From Solimonas sp964507195 (GTDB taxonomy: Bacteria > Pseudomonadota > Gammaproteobacteria > Nevskiales > Nevskiaceae), in contig CAZDPA010000167.1 of the NCBI GenBank assembly GCA_964507195.1, positions 1-8,664 of the forward strand: a DNA stretch of 8,664 nucleotides, in the 5' to 3' direction. Of this stretch, positions 1 to 6,752 are shown piece after piece. The notes under the pieces are model-generated. The model made no database searches, was not told where the DNA came from, and saw only the letters and a program-made list of their open reading frames with translations. Within the stretch, counting starts at the first letter, position 1. Each line of letters starts with the position of its first letter. The position numbers and the translations under genes are program-made.

Positions 1-1581
1 GAGGACAAAAGTCGCAGTGACGGACCGATCGGAGATCATCCCTGTTTGGCAGGGATTGATTCCGCCGCCGCAACCCGTATCCCCGCCGAACGTCTGAAAC
101 TGCCAGCCCACAGCCGGTGCGGCGGTCAGTTCGACGACCGCGCCCTGGGCGAACACCTCACTGCAGTCGCCGCCGCAGTTAATGCCGATCGGGTCGCTGG
201 TGACGATGCCGCTGCCGGTGACGGCGATCTCCAGATTGAACAGCAGGACTTCCACCGCGCCCGCATCGCAGGCGGCGCCCTGAGGGCGGGCGGTGCCGAC
301 CTGATCCGTCGCCGGGCAGCTGGCGCCGGCGAGATCGATGGCCGGACTGCCCGTGACAAGCCTGTGGTGCGGCGTCAGATCGAAATTGTCGATGCCGACC
401 AGATCCGGGTTCAGAATGTCTTCGAGCGCCGTCGGTTGGTCTCCATCGGAAGTTGCCGCAAGGTCGGTGAAATCCAGCGTGACACCAATTAGTGATTGCG
501 CGGTCGTCGCCCCGGCGCTGCCAAACAGATTGCCGCCAGCACTGAAGACGGTGCCACCCGAGTTGGCGCTCGCCTCGCGAACGTTACCTGTGTTGCCGGC
601 GACGACGCTGCGTCCAATCTGCACGAGGCCACTGCCGAGGGCGGCAACCCCGCCGATCCCGCCGGCATTCAAGGTGACAGTGCTGTCGAACAGTTCGATC
701 GTGCCGGAGCCGATCGCCCCTACGCCACCACCGACCCCGGCGGATGTACCGTCTCCGGCCTGATTGCCCGAGATCGTGCTGTTGATGACGGCGACGCTGC
801 CGCCTGTCGATGAGGCAAGGCCGCCGCCGGCGTAGAGCGATGCGTTGCTCCAGATCGTGCTGCGGGTGACGGTGAGCGCGCCTGAGGCGAAAATACCGCC
901 ACCGGAATGCGCGCCGACCGCCGCATCGAGGCCCGCGCTGTTGCCGGTGATCCGGCTGTTGACGATTTGCGTCGGACCAGAGGCGTTGATGCCGCCGCCA
1001 GATCCGAGGGGAGTGGTGTTGTCGCTGATCAGGCTGTCAAAGATGCTCAGCGCACCCAGCGAGTGGATGCCGCCGCCGCGCAAGGCATCCATTCCGTCGT
1101 CAGCACGGTTGTTGGTCACGACACTGTTGCGGATCGTCAGATCACCGCTCAATCCGTTGTAGATGCCGCCGCCATCGGTGGTACTCAGGCCACCTTCCAG
1201 CGTCAGATCCTCGATTGTCAGCAGGCCGTTGTTGGTGAGAATGCGGAAAAACGCCGGGTTGACAGCTTCCCGCCGCAGCGCCGCGCCGTTGCCCTCGATG
1301 AGCAGCTCGGTCGCGGCATCGACGATCAGTTCGCCCGTCAGCGTGTAGTTGACGCCGTTTTCGAGAACGATCGTGTCGGCGCCGCTGCCGGCGTCGCAGT
1401 CGCCGACGGCGGTATCCAGATTCGCGGCGTCGACGGCGTCCACGATCGTGCAGCCGCCAGTCGCCACGGCGATGACAGCGGCTTGGCTCGGCAAGGCCGC
1501 GATGCCCAGCAGTGCCGCGAACAAACCGGCGCGCAGGCCAGCGCGCTCCCGAACAAGATGAAGCTGGCGGAGATGAGGCAT
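1..1581 (-). CDS. Secreted parallel beta-helix protein, choice-of-anchor-Q family with InlB-like repeat (partial, C-terminus beyond window)
   Basis: The frame is open without a stop from the ATG at 1581 down to base 1 (527 codons), so the gene continues past the window edge. Residues 1-35 look like a Sec signal peptide: basic start, hydrophobic stretch LFAALLGIAAL at 21-30, likely cleavage after PSQA. Residues 43-73 resemble the start of CSLREA-type proteins (CTIVDAVDAANLD...GSGADTIVL), with the CTLREA core degenerated to CTIVDA. Residues 110-345 repeat short units such as GGGI, NSxI and SGN, typical of right-handed parallel beta-helix repeats. Residues 411-444 (GSPAID...DQVGTARPQG...GAVE) match the choice-of-anchor Q signature. 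Residues 448-527 look like a divergent InlB-like bacterial repeat (PIGINCGGDC, VELTAAP, SVTATF). Eight cysteines fall in close pairs (44/62, 422/438, 469/473, 504/511), fitting an extracytoplasmic protein. AGGAAGG lies upstream of the ATG as a good ribosome site. It is probably a surface or secreted adhesin-like protein; ligand unknown. Confidence 0.85.
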   Translation of the reverse strand, partial: MPHLRQLHLVRERAGLRAGLFAALLGIAALPSQAAVIAVATGGCTIVDAVDAANLDTAVGDCDAGSGADTIVLENGVNYTLTGELIVDAATELLIEGNGAALRREAVNPAFFRILTNNGLLTIEDLTLEGGLSTTDGGGIYNGLSGDLTIRNSVVTNNRADDGMDALRGGGIHSLGALSIFDSLISDNTTPLGSGGGINASGPTQIVNSRITGNSAGLDAAVGAHSGGGIFASGALTVTRSTIWSNASLYAGGGLASSTGGSVAVINSTISGNQAGDGTSAGVGGGVGAIGSGTIELFDSTVTLNAGGIGGVAALGSGLVQIGRSVVAGNTGNVREASANSGGTVFSAGGNLFGSAGATTAQSLIGVTLDFTDLAATSDGDQPTALEDILNPDLVGIDNFDLTPHHRLVTGSPAIDLAGASCPATDQVGTARPQGAACDAGAVEVLLFNLEIAVTGSGIVTSDPIGINCGGDCSEVFAQGAVVELTAAPAVGWQFQTFGGDTGCGGGINPCQTGMISDRSVTATFVL

Positions 1582-1717
1582 GGAGTCCCTTCCTGTGTGA
1601 GCGCCCGCGTCCGAACGGCGCAGGCGCATCGGCGGTCGGGCATCGCCGCTTGCCCGCGCACATGGCGGGCCCTGCCGAACTTCAACGCGTGAAGTCGGAC
1701 AATCGGCATACAGGAAG

Positions 1718-1743
1718 AAAAAACAGCGTGGCTTGCCGGCGCT
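1718..1743 (-). terminator. Possible weak Rho-independent terminator after the CHAT gene
   Basis: On the minus strand, directly at the end of the CHAT gene, AGCG (1743-1740) can pair with CGCT (1728-1725), with an inner GG/CC pair closing a CAAG loop. Six consecutive Ts follow at 1723-1718, then a T/C-rich stretch. The stem is short and has an internal loop, so this is only a plausible terminator. If real, it separates the CHAT operon from the downstream beta-helix gene. Confidence 0.35.
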
Positions 1744-4700
1744 CAGTACCCGGTGCCGGTCAGTTGGAACGCAGTCCAGTGCGTCCCGGCGCTGGGTTCA
1801 AACGCGGAGAGCCCTTCGCGCCAGACTCGTTGCAGACGCGACAGCCATGCGCGCGGGCCCGCATCGTCGACAGCCGCATCGGCTGCGGCACGTTGCGCGA
1901 TCTGCAGGGCGCGGTCCGGCGGCACGCCTTCCGCCAGGGCTTCATAGAACCTCAGCATCAAGGCATGAGTCTGTCGGTCCGAGACGCTCCATAGCGTGCC
2001 GAGCACATTGCGCGCACCGGCGCTCATGAATGCGCTGTGCAGTCCCAGTTGCGCACCACCACCGTAGTCCTTGCCGAGCAGCGTGTCGCAGGCCGCCAGC
2101 GTTACCAGATCCGCATCCAGGCGCATGAACTGCGCGACTTCCCAGGCCTGCAGCAGTCCGTTGTCACTCGAATCGCCGGGGTCGAGGACCAGATAGGTGT
2201 CCATCGGCATGGCCTCATCGAGGACCGCGTGCGTCGCAAAGTGGAGGATGCCCACGTTGGTGCTGAGTGCCTTGGCGCGCGATTCGGTTGCCTCCGCCCC
2301 GATCAGCAGCTGAGTACGCGTACCGAACAGTCGACCGATCGCCTGTGCCTCCTCACGCGCATATGGCAACGCCGCCGGGATGGCGCCGCGCAGGATTTCG
2401 CTATCGACCGGTACTCTCCCTTGGCCCTGGTCGCGCGCGAAAAGGGCGACCGACGCTTCTGGGCGCGACCGCCGCGTCCGCTGCACGTCGGTGAGGTAAT
2501 GCTGAGCCGACAGCGCGGTAGATACCGCAAACCGGTCGATCAGGTATTGCGGCCTGTCACTGGTCTCCGACACGGGGCGTGCGACCAGTGCGGCGAATGG
2601 CAGCGCGTGCAGGGCGCCGTCGGCGAGGATGACCAGACGGGTGGTTGCATCCAGGTCGCGCGCCGCAGGTGCGATCAACTGTTCATACAGGCGATGGCCA
2701 GCAACAACCGCAGCATTGCGCAGTGCTGCATTAGGCCGCGTGGCGGCCAGCAGCCTGCGCAGTGCCCTCACCTGTTCGCTCAGCGCCTGTGCGCCTATAT
2801 CGAGGCGCACGACGCGCAAGCCGTCGCGGCGCAGCCTCAACAGATAGGTCGATTCATCGACGACCGCGTAGGACAGCAGTGCCGTATCCGCGGGCAGTGC
2901 TGCGCGCAGTGCCGGGACCGAGACCGGCGGCGTGACGCCGACGCTGGCCAGCCGCGCCGGGCTGGTCGTCGCGATCCAGTCTGTGCGCAGGCCACCGAGT
3001 GCGGCGCGCGAAGTCTCGAGAGCAATCAGTAGACGATCGGCTCCTTCCTTGGCATCGCGCAGCTCGGCAAGCAGGCGGTCGTGTCGTGTTTGCTCCGCGG
3101 CGATGCGCGCGGCGAGCATGGCGGGAACCTCGATCGGCAGCTGTCCGCTGCCGGACACCGCAAGGTCGAGCAGCAGACGTGAGCGGTAGCGTTCGAGTAC
3201 TGCAAACGCTTCCTCGTCGCGCTCCAGCGTCAGCAGCAGCGCGATCAGCTGGCGGTAGTAGCGCGCATGGCGTGCCAGGAAACTGCCCTGATCTTCCAGA
3301 TTGCCACCGAGCAGGCGTTGCGCCGCTTCGTAGGCGTCGATGGCGACGAAGTAGGAGCGCACTGCTGCCTCGTTGCGACCTGCTGCCTCGTGCGCGCGGC
3401 CGCTGTCGAAGGCCGGCAGCGCCTCGTATATCGTGCCGGGTGTGCGGCGGCGCGCGATCGTCAACGCCCGCTCGAAATCTTCGAGCGCGGCATCGGGCTG
3501 CCCGCGTTCGAGATCGATCAGGCCATGGCTGTAGTGCAGATCCCAGCGGTCCCAGCTGTCCTGAGGGGCATCCTTGAGGAGCGCTTCAACCTGCCGGTAG
3601 CGGTCCTGGGCCAGATCGATTCGTCCGGTCTCGAGGGCGATCTGCCCCAGGATCAGCCAGACCGGGGTCAGGCCCTTGTCACCAAAGTCTGCGGACTTGT
3701 AGATCGCCAGTGCGCGCTGCGCTGCCTTCTCTGCATTTTCGTAATCCTTGGCGTAGATCGCGTTGTACGCGATGTTCTGCAGAACCATGCCTAAATCGGG
3801 CTTGGCATCGCGCTGCTCGAACGTATTGAGCGCCTCGGCGTAATAGCGCTGTGCGCCAGCGTAGTCGCCGCGCAGGTGCTTGAGATAGCCCAGCGAGTTC
3901 AGCGCATAGGTCCGCAGCGGCGAATGCGGCTGCTGCGCTTCAACCTCGGTCAGCGCCTTGCGGTGATACTGCTCGGCCTCGCGCACTTCGTACTGCATCG
4001 AGGCGATGACGCCCAACTCGAACCAGACACGTGCGGCCGACTGCGGGGGCGGGCGTGCCTCGATCAGGGTCAATGCCGACTGCGCGTAGTTCCGCGCTGT
4101 CGTGAGCTCGCCGGTCTGCCGGTGCAGCAATGCCAGGCGCATCCGAGTGCCGATCTCAAACTCGCCGTCCGGCTCGATGGCGCGTATCTGCGTCAGGGCT
4201 TCGGTCAGGCTCTCCAGCGCGGCTGCATTGTCATAGCGCCACAGCTGCGCAAAGCCGCGCCGCTCGATGCCAACGGCCTCGAAGAATTGATCGCCGCTCG
4301 CCCGACTGCCGGCCAGCGCCGCTTCGAAGCTTGCCGAGCCCGCCTCTGTATCGCCCAGGTAGATCTGGGCAAGGCCAAGCGCATGATGCAATTGCGCATT
4401 GAGCCGTGAGCGCGGCCAGCGCTGCTGTATCCGCCGCTGCGCCTCGTCGAGTAGTGCTGCTGCCGCGCGCAATTCGCTGGCCTCGTACAAGGCCTTACCA
4501 GTCTCTAGCATCAGCCAGCCGGCCAAAGGCAACTCGCTGTGCGCCATTGTGGGCACTGCCAGCGTCTCGTGCAGCAGCGTATTGGCGCGGTCGACTTCTG
4601 CGGCCCGGGCCGCTTCGAGGACGCGCAGTGCCTGCGGCCATAGCGTGCCCTCCGGGGACTCCGGCTCGGTTTCCAGACCCAGTGTGCCGGCGGGTAGCAT

Positions 4701-4985
4701 GACCGGTTCGAGTTGCGCGCTCTGGCGCCGCAGGCGCAGGCGCACGCCCGCTGGTCCGTTGCCGACGGCCGAGCCGGCCTGCAGACTTAACGGCGAGTCG
4801 ACCGCAATCCAGTCTGGCGCCGCGGCCAACTGGATCGACTCGATGAGATCTCCGACTTGTACGCCAGCGCGCGCACCTGCCCCTGCGGGGTCGACCTTCA
4901 ACACCCGCACCGCGGCATTCGCAGGGATCACGCAACCCAGACTGCTGGCCAGGGTAAGCAGCGCTGCCAGGCGGAGGAGGGTCAT
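1743..4985 (-). CDS. Exported PDZ-like/TPR/CHAT-domain protease
   Basis: 1080 residues. Residues 1-24 are a Sec-type signal peptide with an ANA cleavage site before A25, so the protein is predicted to leave the cytoplasm. Residues about 25-105 form a PDZ-like domain (ARAGVQVGDLIESI). About nine TPR or TPR-like helical pairs run from 195 to 560, for example LGYLKHLRGDYAGAQRYYAE near 365-383. Residues about 625-665 are a charged helical linker. From about 690 to the end is a CHAT domain, a caspase/separase-fold cysteine protease. Its predicted dyad is His919 in LHFATHA and Cys966 in VTLAACDT, followed by the conserved AGARNVLGTLWSVSD and the terminal HWTAFQLTG. Both catalytic residues are present, so it should be active. 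C18 (inside the signal peptide) and C966 are the only cysteines. The gene starts 10 bp after the preceding membrane-protein gene, has no clear Shine-Dalgarno and is probably translationally coupled. The substrate is unknown; TPRs in such proteins usually bind a regulator or substrate. Confidence 0.9.
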   Translation of the reverse strand: MTLLRLAALLTLASSLGCVIPANAAVRVLKVDPAGAGARAGVQVGDLIESIQLAAAPDWIAVDSPLSLQAGSAVGNGPAGVRLRLRRQSAQLEPVMLPAGTLGLETEPESPEGTLWPQALRVLEAARAAEVDRANTLLHETLAVPTMAHSELPLAGWLMLETGKALYEASELRAAAALLDEAQRRIQQRWPRSRLNAQLHHALGLAQIYLGDTEAGSASFEAALAGSRASGDQFFEAVGIERRGFAQLWRYDNAAALESLTEALTQIRAIEPDGEFEIGTRMRLALLHRQTGELTTARNYAQSALTLIEARPPPQSAARVWFELGVIASMQYEVREAEQYHRKALTEVEAQQPHSPLRTYALNSLGYLKHLRGDYAGAQRYYAEALNTFEQRDAKPDLGMVLQNIAYNAIYAKDYENAEKAAQRALAIYKSADFGDKGLTPVWLILGQIALETGRIDLAQDRYRQVEALLKDAPQDSWDRWDLHYSHGLIDLERGQPDAALEDFERALTIARRRTPGTIYEALPAFDSGRAHEAAGRNEAAVRSYFVAIDAYEAAQRLLGGNLEDQGSFLARHARYYRQLIALLLTLERDEEAFAVLERYRSRLLLDLAVSGSGQLPIEVPAMLAARIAAEQTRHDRLLAELRDAKEGADRLLIALETSRAALGGLRTDWIATTSPARLASVGVTPPVSVPALRAALPADTALLSYAVVDESTYLLRLRRDGLRVVRLDIGAQALSEQVRALRRLLAATRPNAALRNAAVVAGHRLYEQLIAPAARDLDATTRLVILADGALHALPFAALVARPVSETSDRPQYLIDRFAVSTALSAQHYLTDVQRTRRSRPEASVALFARDQGQGRVPVDSEILRGAIPAALPYAREEAQAIGRLFGTRTQLLIGAEATESRAKALSTNVGILHFATHAVLDEAMPMDTYLVLDPGDSSDNGLLQAWEVAQFMRLDADLVTLAACDTLLGKDYGGGAQLGLHSAFMSAGARNVLGTLWSVSDRQTHALMLRFYEALAEGVPPDRALQIAQRAAADAAVDDAGPRAWLSRLQRVWREGLSAFEPSAGTHWTAFQLTGTGY

Positions 4986-4995
4986 CGCCGGTTAC

Positions 4996-5553
4996 TCAGC
5001 GCCTGACCTCGAACCAGTACGGGCCGATCACGCGCCGACCGTTCGCAGTGCGGGCCTCGATCTGCCATAGATACGTTCCGCCGTCGGTCAGCTGCTTGCG
5101 AATCTCCGCCGGCAGCGTCACCGTTGGGAGTGTCACCGCGGGCGAGCTCCAGAGTGTGTGTCCCTGGAGATCGCTCAACACGACGCTATATGCCTCCACG
5201 CCCGTCGCCGGCGTCCATGCGAAAGATTCGGGTGCTGCTGCAAGCCGTGCCTCGTTCTGTGGCTGCACGTCCATCGTCGGGGTGCCGCGCAAAATCTCGC
5301 CGCGCGCGGCGTCGTTGTTCATCACATTCAGGCCGACGCCGACGCCAACAACCAGCATGGCTGCCAGGGCCACAGGTAGCGACCAGCGCTTCCTGCGTCG
5401 CCGCTGTATGCGATGGGCACTCGCGGCCATTGCGCGCATCACCGCGTCATCGTGTGCGGCACTGGTTCGCGGTGGTGGAGTGGGCGGCGCGCGCAGCCGG
5501 CGATCCAGCGCCGGGTCGTTACCGTCATGCGGTGCATCAGAGTCCTGGTTCAT
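4996..5553 (-). CDS. Single-pass membrane protein, candidate anti-sigma factor/sensor with fibronectin-like external domain
   Basis: 185 residues. The chosen ATG at 5553 overlaps the sigma-factor stop codon as ATGA and has GGAG (5560-5563) six bases upstream; an upstream in-frame start would run 46 codons deep into the sigma gene. Residues 1-57 are cytoplasmic: a Pro-rich stretch (23-28), a short helix DDAVMRAMAASAH and a basic cluster RRRRKR at 51-56. One transmembrane helix spans about 59-78, with basic residues on the inside. Residues about 108-185 look like a fibronectin/Ig-like beta domain (FAWTPATGVEAYSVVL, TYLWQIEA, GPYWFEVRR), of a kind seen at the C-terminus of some membrane proteins paired with ECF sigma factors. 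It has no cysteine, so the classical HxxxCxxC zinc anti-sigma motif is absent. The position between an ECF sigma gene and an exported protease suggests an anti-sigma or signal-transmitting role; that is inferred from context only. Confidence 0.75.
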   Translation of the reverse strand: MNQDSDAPHDGNDPALDRRLRAPPTPPPRTSAAHDDAVMRAMAASAHRIQRRRRKRWSLPVALAAMLVVGVGVGLNVMNNDAARGEILRGTPTMDVQPQNEARLAAAPESFAWTPATGVEAYSVVLSDLQGHTLWSSPAVTLPTVTLPAEIRKQLTDGGTYLWQIEARTANGRRVIGPYWFEVRR

Positions 5554-6122
5554 GGTCCGCTCCAGTCGATGCCCTGGGCTTGCAGGGTGGCGCGCAGGCG
5601 CTCGACGGCGTAACGCTTGCGCCCGATGACGGTATTGCTCGGGGCTCCAGTCATTTCCGCGATGGCTTGGTAAGAGATGCCCTGCGACCACAATGCGATC
5701 ACTTCGCGCTGTTCTACCGGCAGCGAGCGGATCGCACGGTCCAGAGCATTGCCCAGCTGCGCATCACCGAGTGCCGTTTCGATCGGGTTTTCGTCCGCTA
5801 CCTCAGGTTCCGACACCTCGTCGTGATACTCAATCCGAGTGCCGCGCCGGAGCTCGTCGTGAAACGCGTTGCGCGCCAGCGTGAACAGGTAGGTCCGGAA
5901 CTGCGCCTGCTCGGTGGCGCGGTAAGCCCCGCGCTCGGCGATCTCCAGCAACTTTGTCCACACGATCTGCGATACCTCCTCGGCCTGCGCAGGCGACGAC
6001 GCGAGCCTGAGCAGAAAGGCCAGCAATGCATCCTTATGGCGCTGAAAGAGCTGCCGGAATGCCTGCTGATCGCCATGCCGCTGAAAGCGCAGCATCAGCT
6101 GTCGGTCGTCGTTCGCTTCCAT
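5550..6122 (-). CDS. ECF-type RNA polymerase sigma factor
   Basis: 190 residues, the usual size of an ECF sigma factor. Sigma region 2 covers about 17-93: DQQAFRQLFQRHKDALLAFL, then AEEVSQIVWTKLLEI, then FRTYLFTLARNAFHDELRR, which corresponds to the core-binding and -10 recognition helices. An acidic linker (about 97-116) follows. Region 4 covers about 125-183, with LPVEQREVIALWSQGISYQAIA and the helix-turn-helix continuing through GAPSNTVIGRKRYAVERLR, which recognises the -35 element. Neither the extra C-terminal SnoaL-like domain nor a zinc-finger extension of some ECF groups is present. It is first in a likely three-gene operon and overlaps the next gene by 4 bp, the usual arrangement for a sigma factor and its regulator. 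No strong Shine-Dalgarno is visible before the ATG at 6122. By analogy with the family it may transcribe its own operon. Confidence 0.92.
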   Translation of the reverse strand: MEANDDRQLMLRFQRHGDQQAFRQLFQRHKDALLAFLLRLASSPAQAEEVSQIVWTKLLEIAERGAYRATEQAQFRTYLFTLARNAFHDELRRGTRIEYHDEVSEPEVADENPIETALGDAQLGNALDRAIRSLPVEQREVIALWSQGISYQAIAEMTGAPSNTVIGRKRYAVERLRATLQAQGIDWSGP

Positions 6123-6152
6123 TTGAACGTGCGAGAGCGCCGGATCGGCATA

Positions 6153-6178
6153 TTTGGGGGCAGCTCAGTATATAGGCT
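6153..6178 (-). promoter_or_regulatory. Candidate -10 region for the sigma/CHAT operon
   Basis: On the minus strand between hemJ and the sigma gene lies CCTATATACTGAG. Its TATACT resembles a sigma-70 -10 hexamer and sits about 45 bp before the sigma start codon. No good -35 hexamer is found at the expected distance; that position falls within the right part of the inverted repeat at 6185-6203. The call is tentative, and an ECF-type promoter cannot be excluded. Confidence 0.3.
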
Positions 6179-6184
6179 CATCTG

Positions 6185-6203
6185 CTCCGGACATTATCCG
6201 GAG
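6185..6203. repeat. 19-bp perfect inverted repeat upstream of the sigma operon
   Basis: CTCCGGA and TCCGGAG form perfect 7-bp arms around a 5-bp spacer (CATTA on plus, TAATG on minus). It lies 28 bp beyond the hemJ stop and 62 bp upstream of the sigma start. It could be an operator for a dimeric regulator at the -35 position of the sigma operon, or an RNA hairpin at the hemJ 3' end. As a minus-strand terminator it lacks a T-run: CAGATGAGCC follows. On the plus strand it is followed by a T/C-rich stretch, but no plus-strand gene ends here. Confidence 0.55.
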
Positions 6204-6231
6204 AGATTCTTCTTCTCCCGACCCCTGGGCG

Positions 6232-6648
6232 CTAGAACGGCTTCACGACCACAAAGATAACGATGGCCACCATTGCCAGGGCAGGGATTTCGTTGGCAAT
6301 GCGGTAATAGCGGGCGCTCTTGTCGTTGCGCTGCTCGGCAAAGGCGCGCAGCCGACCCTTGAGCCAGCCGTGATAGCCGGACAGGGCCAGCACCAGCGTC
6401 AGCTTGGCGTGCAGCCAGCCCATCTGCATGAAGCCTGGCGTGAGCATGAGCAGCCAGATGCCAAAAATCCAGGTGCCGATCATGCCGATCGTCGTCAGGG
6501 TGTACAGCCGGCGTTCCATCAGGCAGAAGCGCGCGTGGCCAGTCGGGTCGCGAGTGTCGACGTGGTAGACGAACAGGCGCGGCAAATACAGCATGCCGGC
6601 CATCCAGCTGATGACGAAAATGATGTGCAGGGCCTTGATCCAGAGCAT
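6232..6648 (-). CDS. hemJ: HemJ, protoporphyrinogen IX oxidase (CopD-like/UPF0093 membrane protein)
   Basis: 138 residues from the ATG at 6648, the usual HemJ length and N-terminus (MLWIKALHIIFVISW). HemJ is the integral-membrane enzyme that oxidises protoporphyrinogen IX to protoporphyrin IX in heme synthesis in many bacteria lacking HemG and HemY. Four hydrophobic helices can be seen, at about 5-24, 51-70, 80-97 and 119-135. Conserved features are His8 in helix 1, the YLPRLFVYH segment (21-29), the HAKLTLVLALSGYH segment with His80, Lys82 and His93, and the NEIP...VVVKPF ending. A GTG 16 codons upstream (6696) would give 154 residues, but the family normally begins at the ATG. No strong Shine-Dalgarno precedes either start. 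It is divergent from argC, with about 104 bp between the two. Confidence 0.92.
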   Translation of the reverse strand: MLWIKALHIIFVISWMAGMLYLPRLFVYHVDTRDPTGHARFCLMERRLYTLTTIGMIGTWIFGIWLLMLTPGFMQMGWLHAKLTLVLALSGYHGWLKGRLRAFAEQRNDKSARYYRIANEIPALAMVAIVIFVVVKPF

Positions 6649-6703
6649 GTGCAGTTGGCGTGTAGGGGGTGACTGGTCGACAGTGTAGAACAGCACTCTC
6701 GTT

Positions 6704-6730
6704 TAGAATTGCGCCCCGGCTTGCGCAAGC
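6704..6730 (+). promoter_or_regulatory. Candidate argC -10 element and 12-bp palindrome
   Basis: TAGAAT at 6704-6709 resembles a -10 hexamer, about 44 bp upstream of the argC start. The perfect palindrome GCTTGCGCAAGC at 6719-6730 would lie around the transcription start. No convincing -35 is present: TCGACA at 6677 is 21 bp away. The palindrome does not resemble the AT-rich E. coli ArgR box. Confidence 0.3.
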
Positions 6731-6752
6731 AGGCTTTTGAAGAACCCGAGAC

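Noticed and set aside
1637..1656. Inverted repeat CGGGCA-N8-TGCCCG in the leader of the beta-helix gene
   Set aside because: Arms are only 6 bp, in a very GC-rich leader where such pairs arise by chance; no T-run or conserved riboswitch shape is seen.
907..1692. 261-codon plus-strand open frame over the beta-helix gene
   Set aside because: The sense frame on the minus strand has a signal peptide, beta-helix repeats and the choice-of-anchor-Q motif. The plus-strand frame is a shadow, as are the minus-strand frames 1142-1663 and 1338-1709.
1702..1710. 9-mer ATCGGCATA shared with 6144-6152 upstream of the sigma gene
   Set aside because: A 9-base match between two leaders of this size is not far from chance, and the two copies sit at very different distances from their start codons (about 120 and 22 bp), so a common sigma promoter element is unsupported.
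2037..3032. 331-codon plus-strand open frame antisense to the CHAT gene
   Set aside because: The sense strand encodes conserved CHAT-domain motifs here; the antisense product is Arg/Gln/Ala-rich without recognisable motifs.
4914..4985. Lipoprotein signal (Cys18) in the CHAT protein
   Set aside because: SSLGC fits the lipobox poorly at the -3 position (Ser), while ANA before residue 25 is a good signal peptidase I site. Lipidation remains a minor alternative.
6649..6696. GTG start for hemJ adding 16 residues
   Set aside because: The extension (MLFYTVDQSPPTRQLH) is not hydrophobic and not typical of HemJ, which normally starts with MLWIKA-like sequence; the ATG at 6648 matches family length. 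GTG use cannot be fully excluded because neither start has a good ribosome site.
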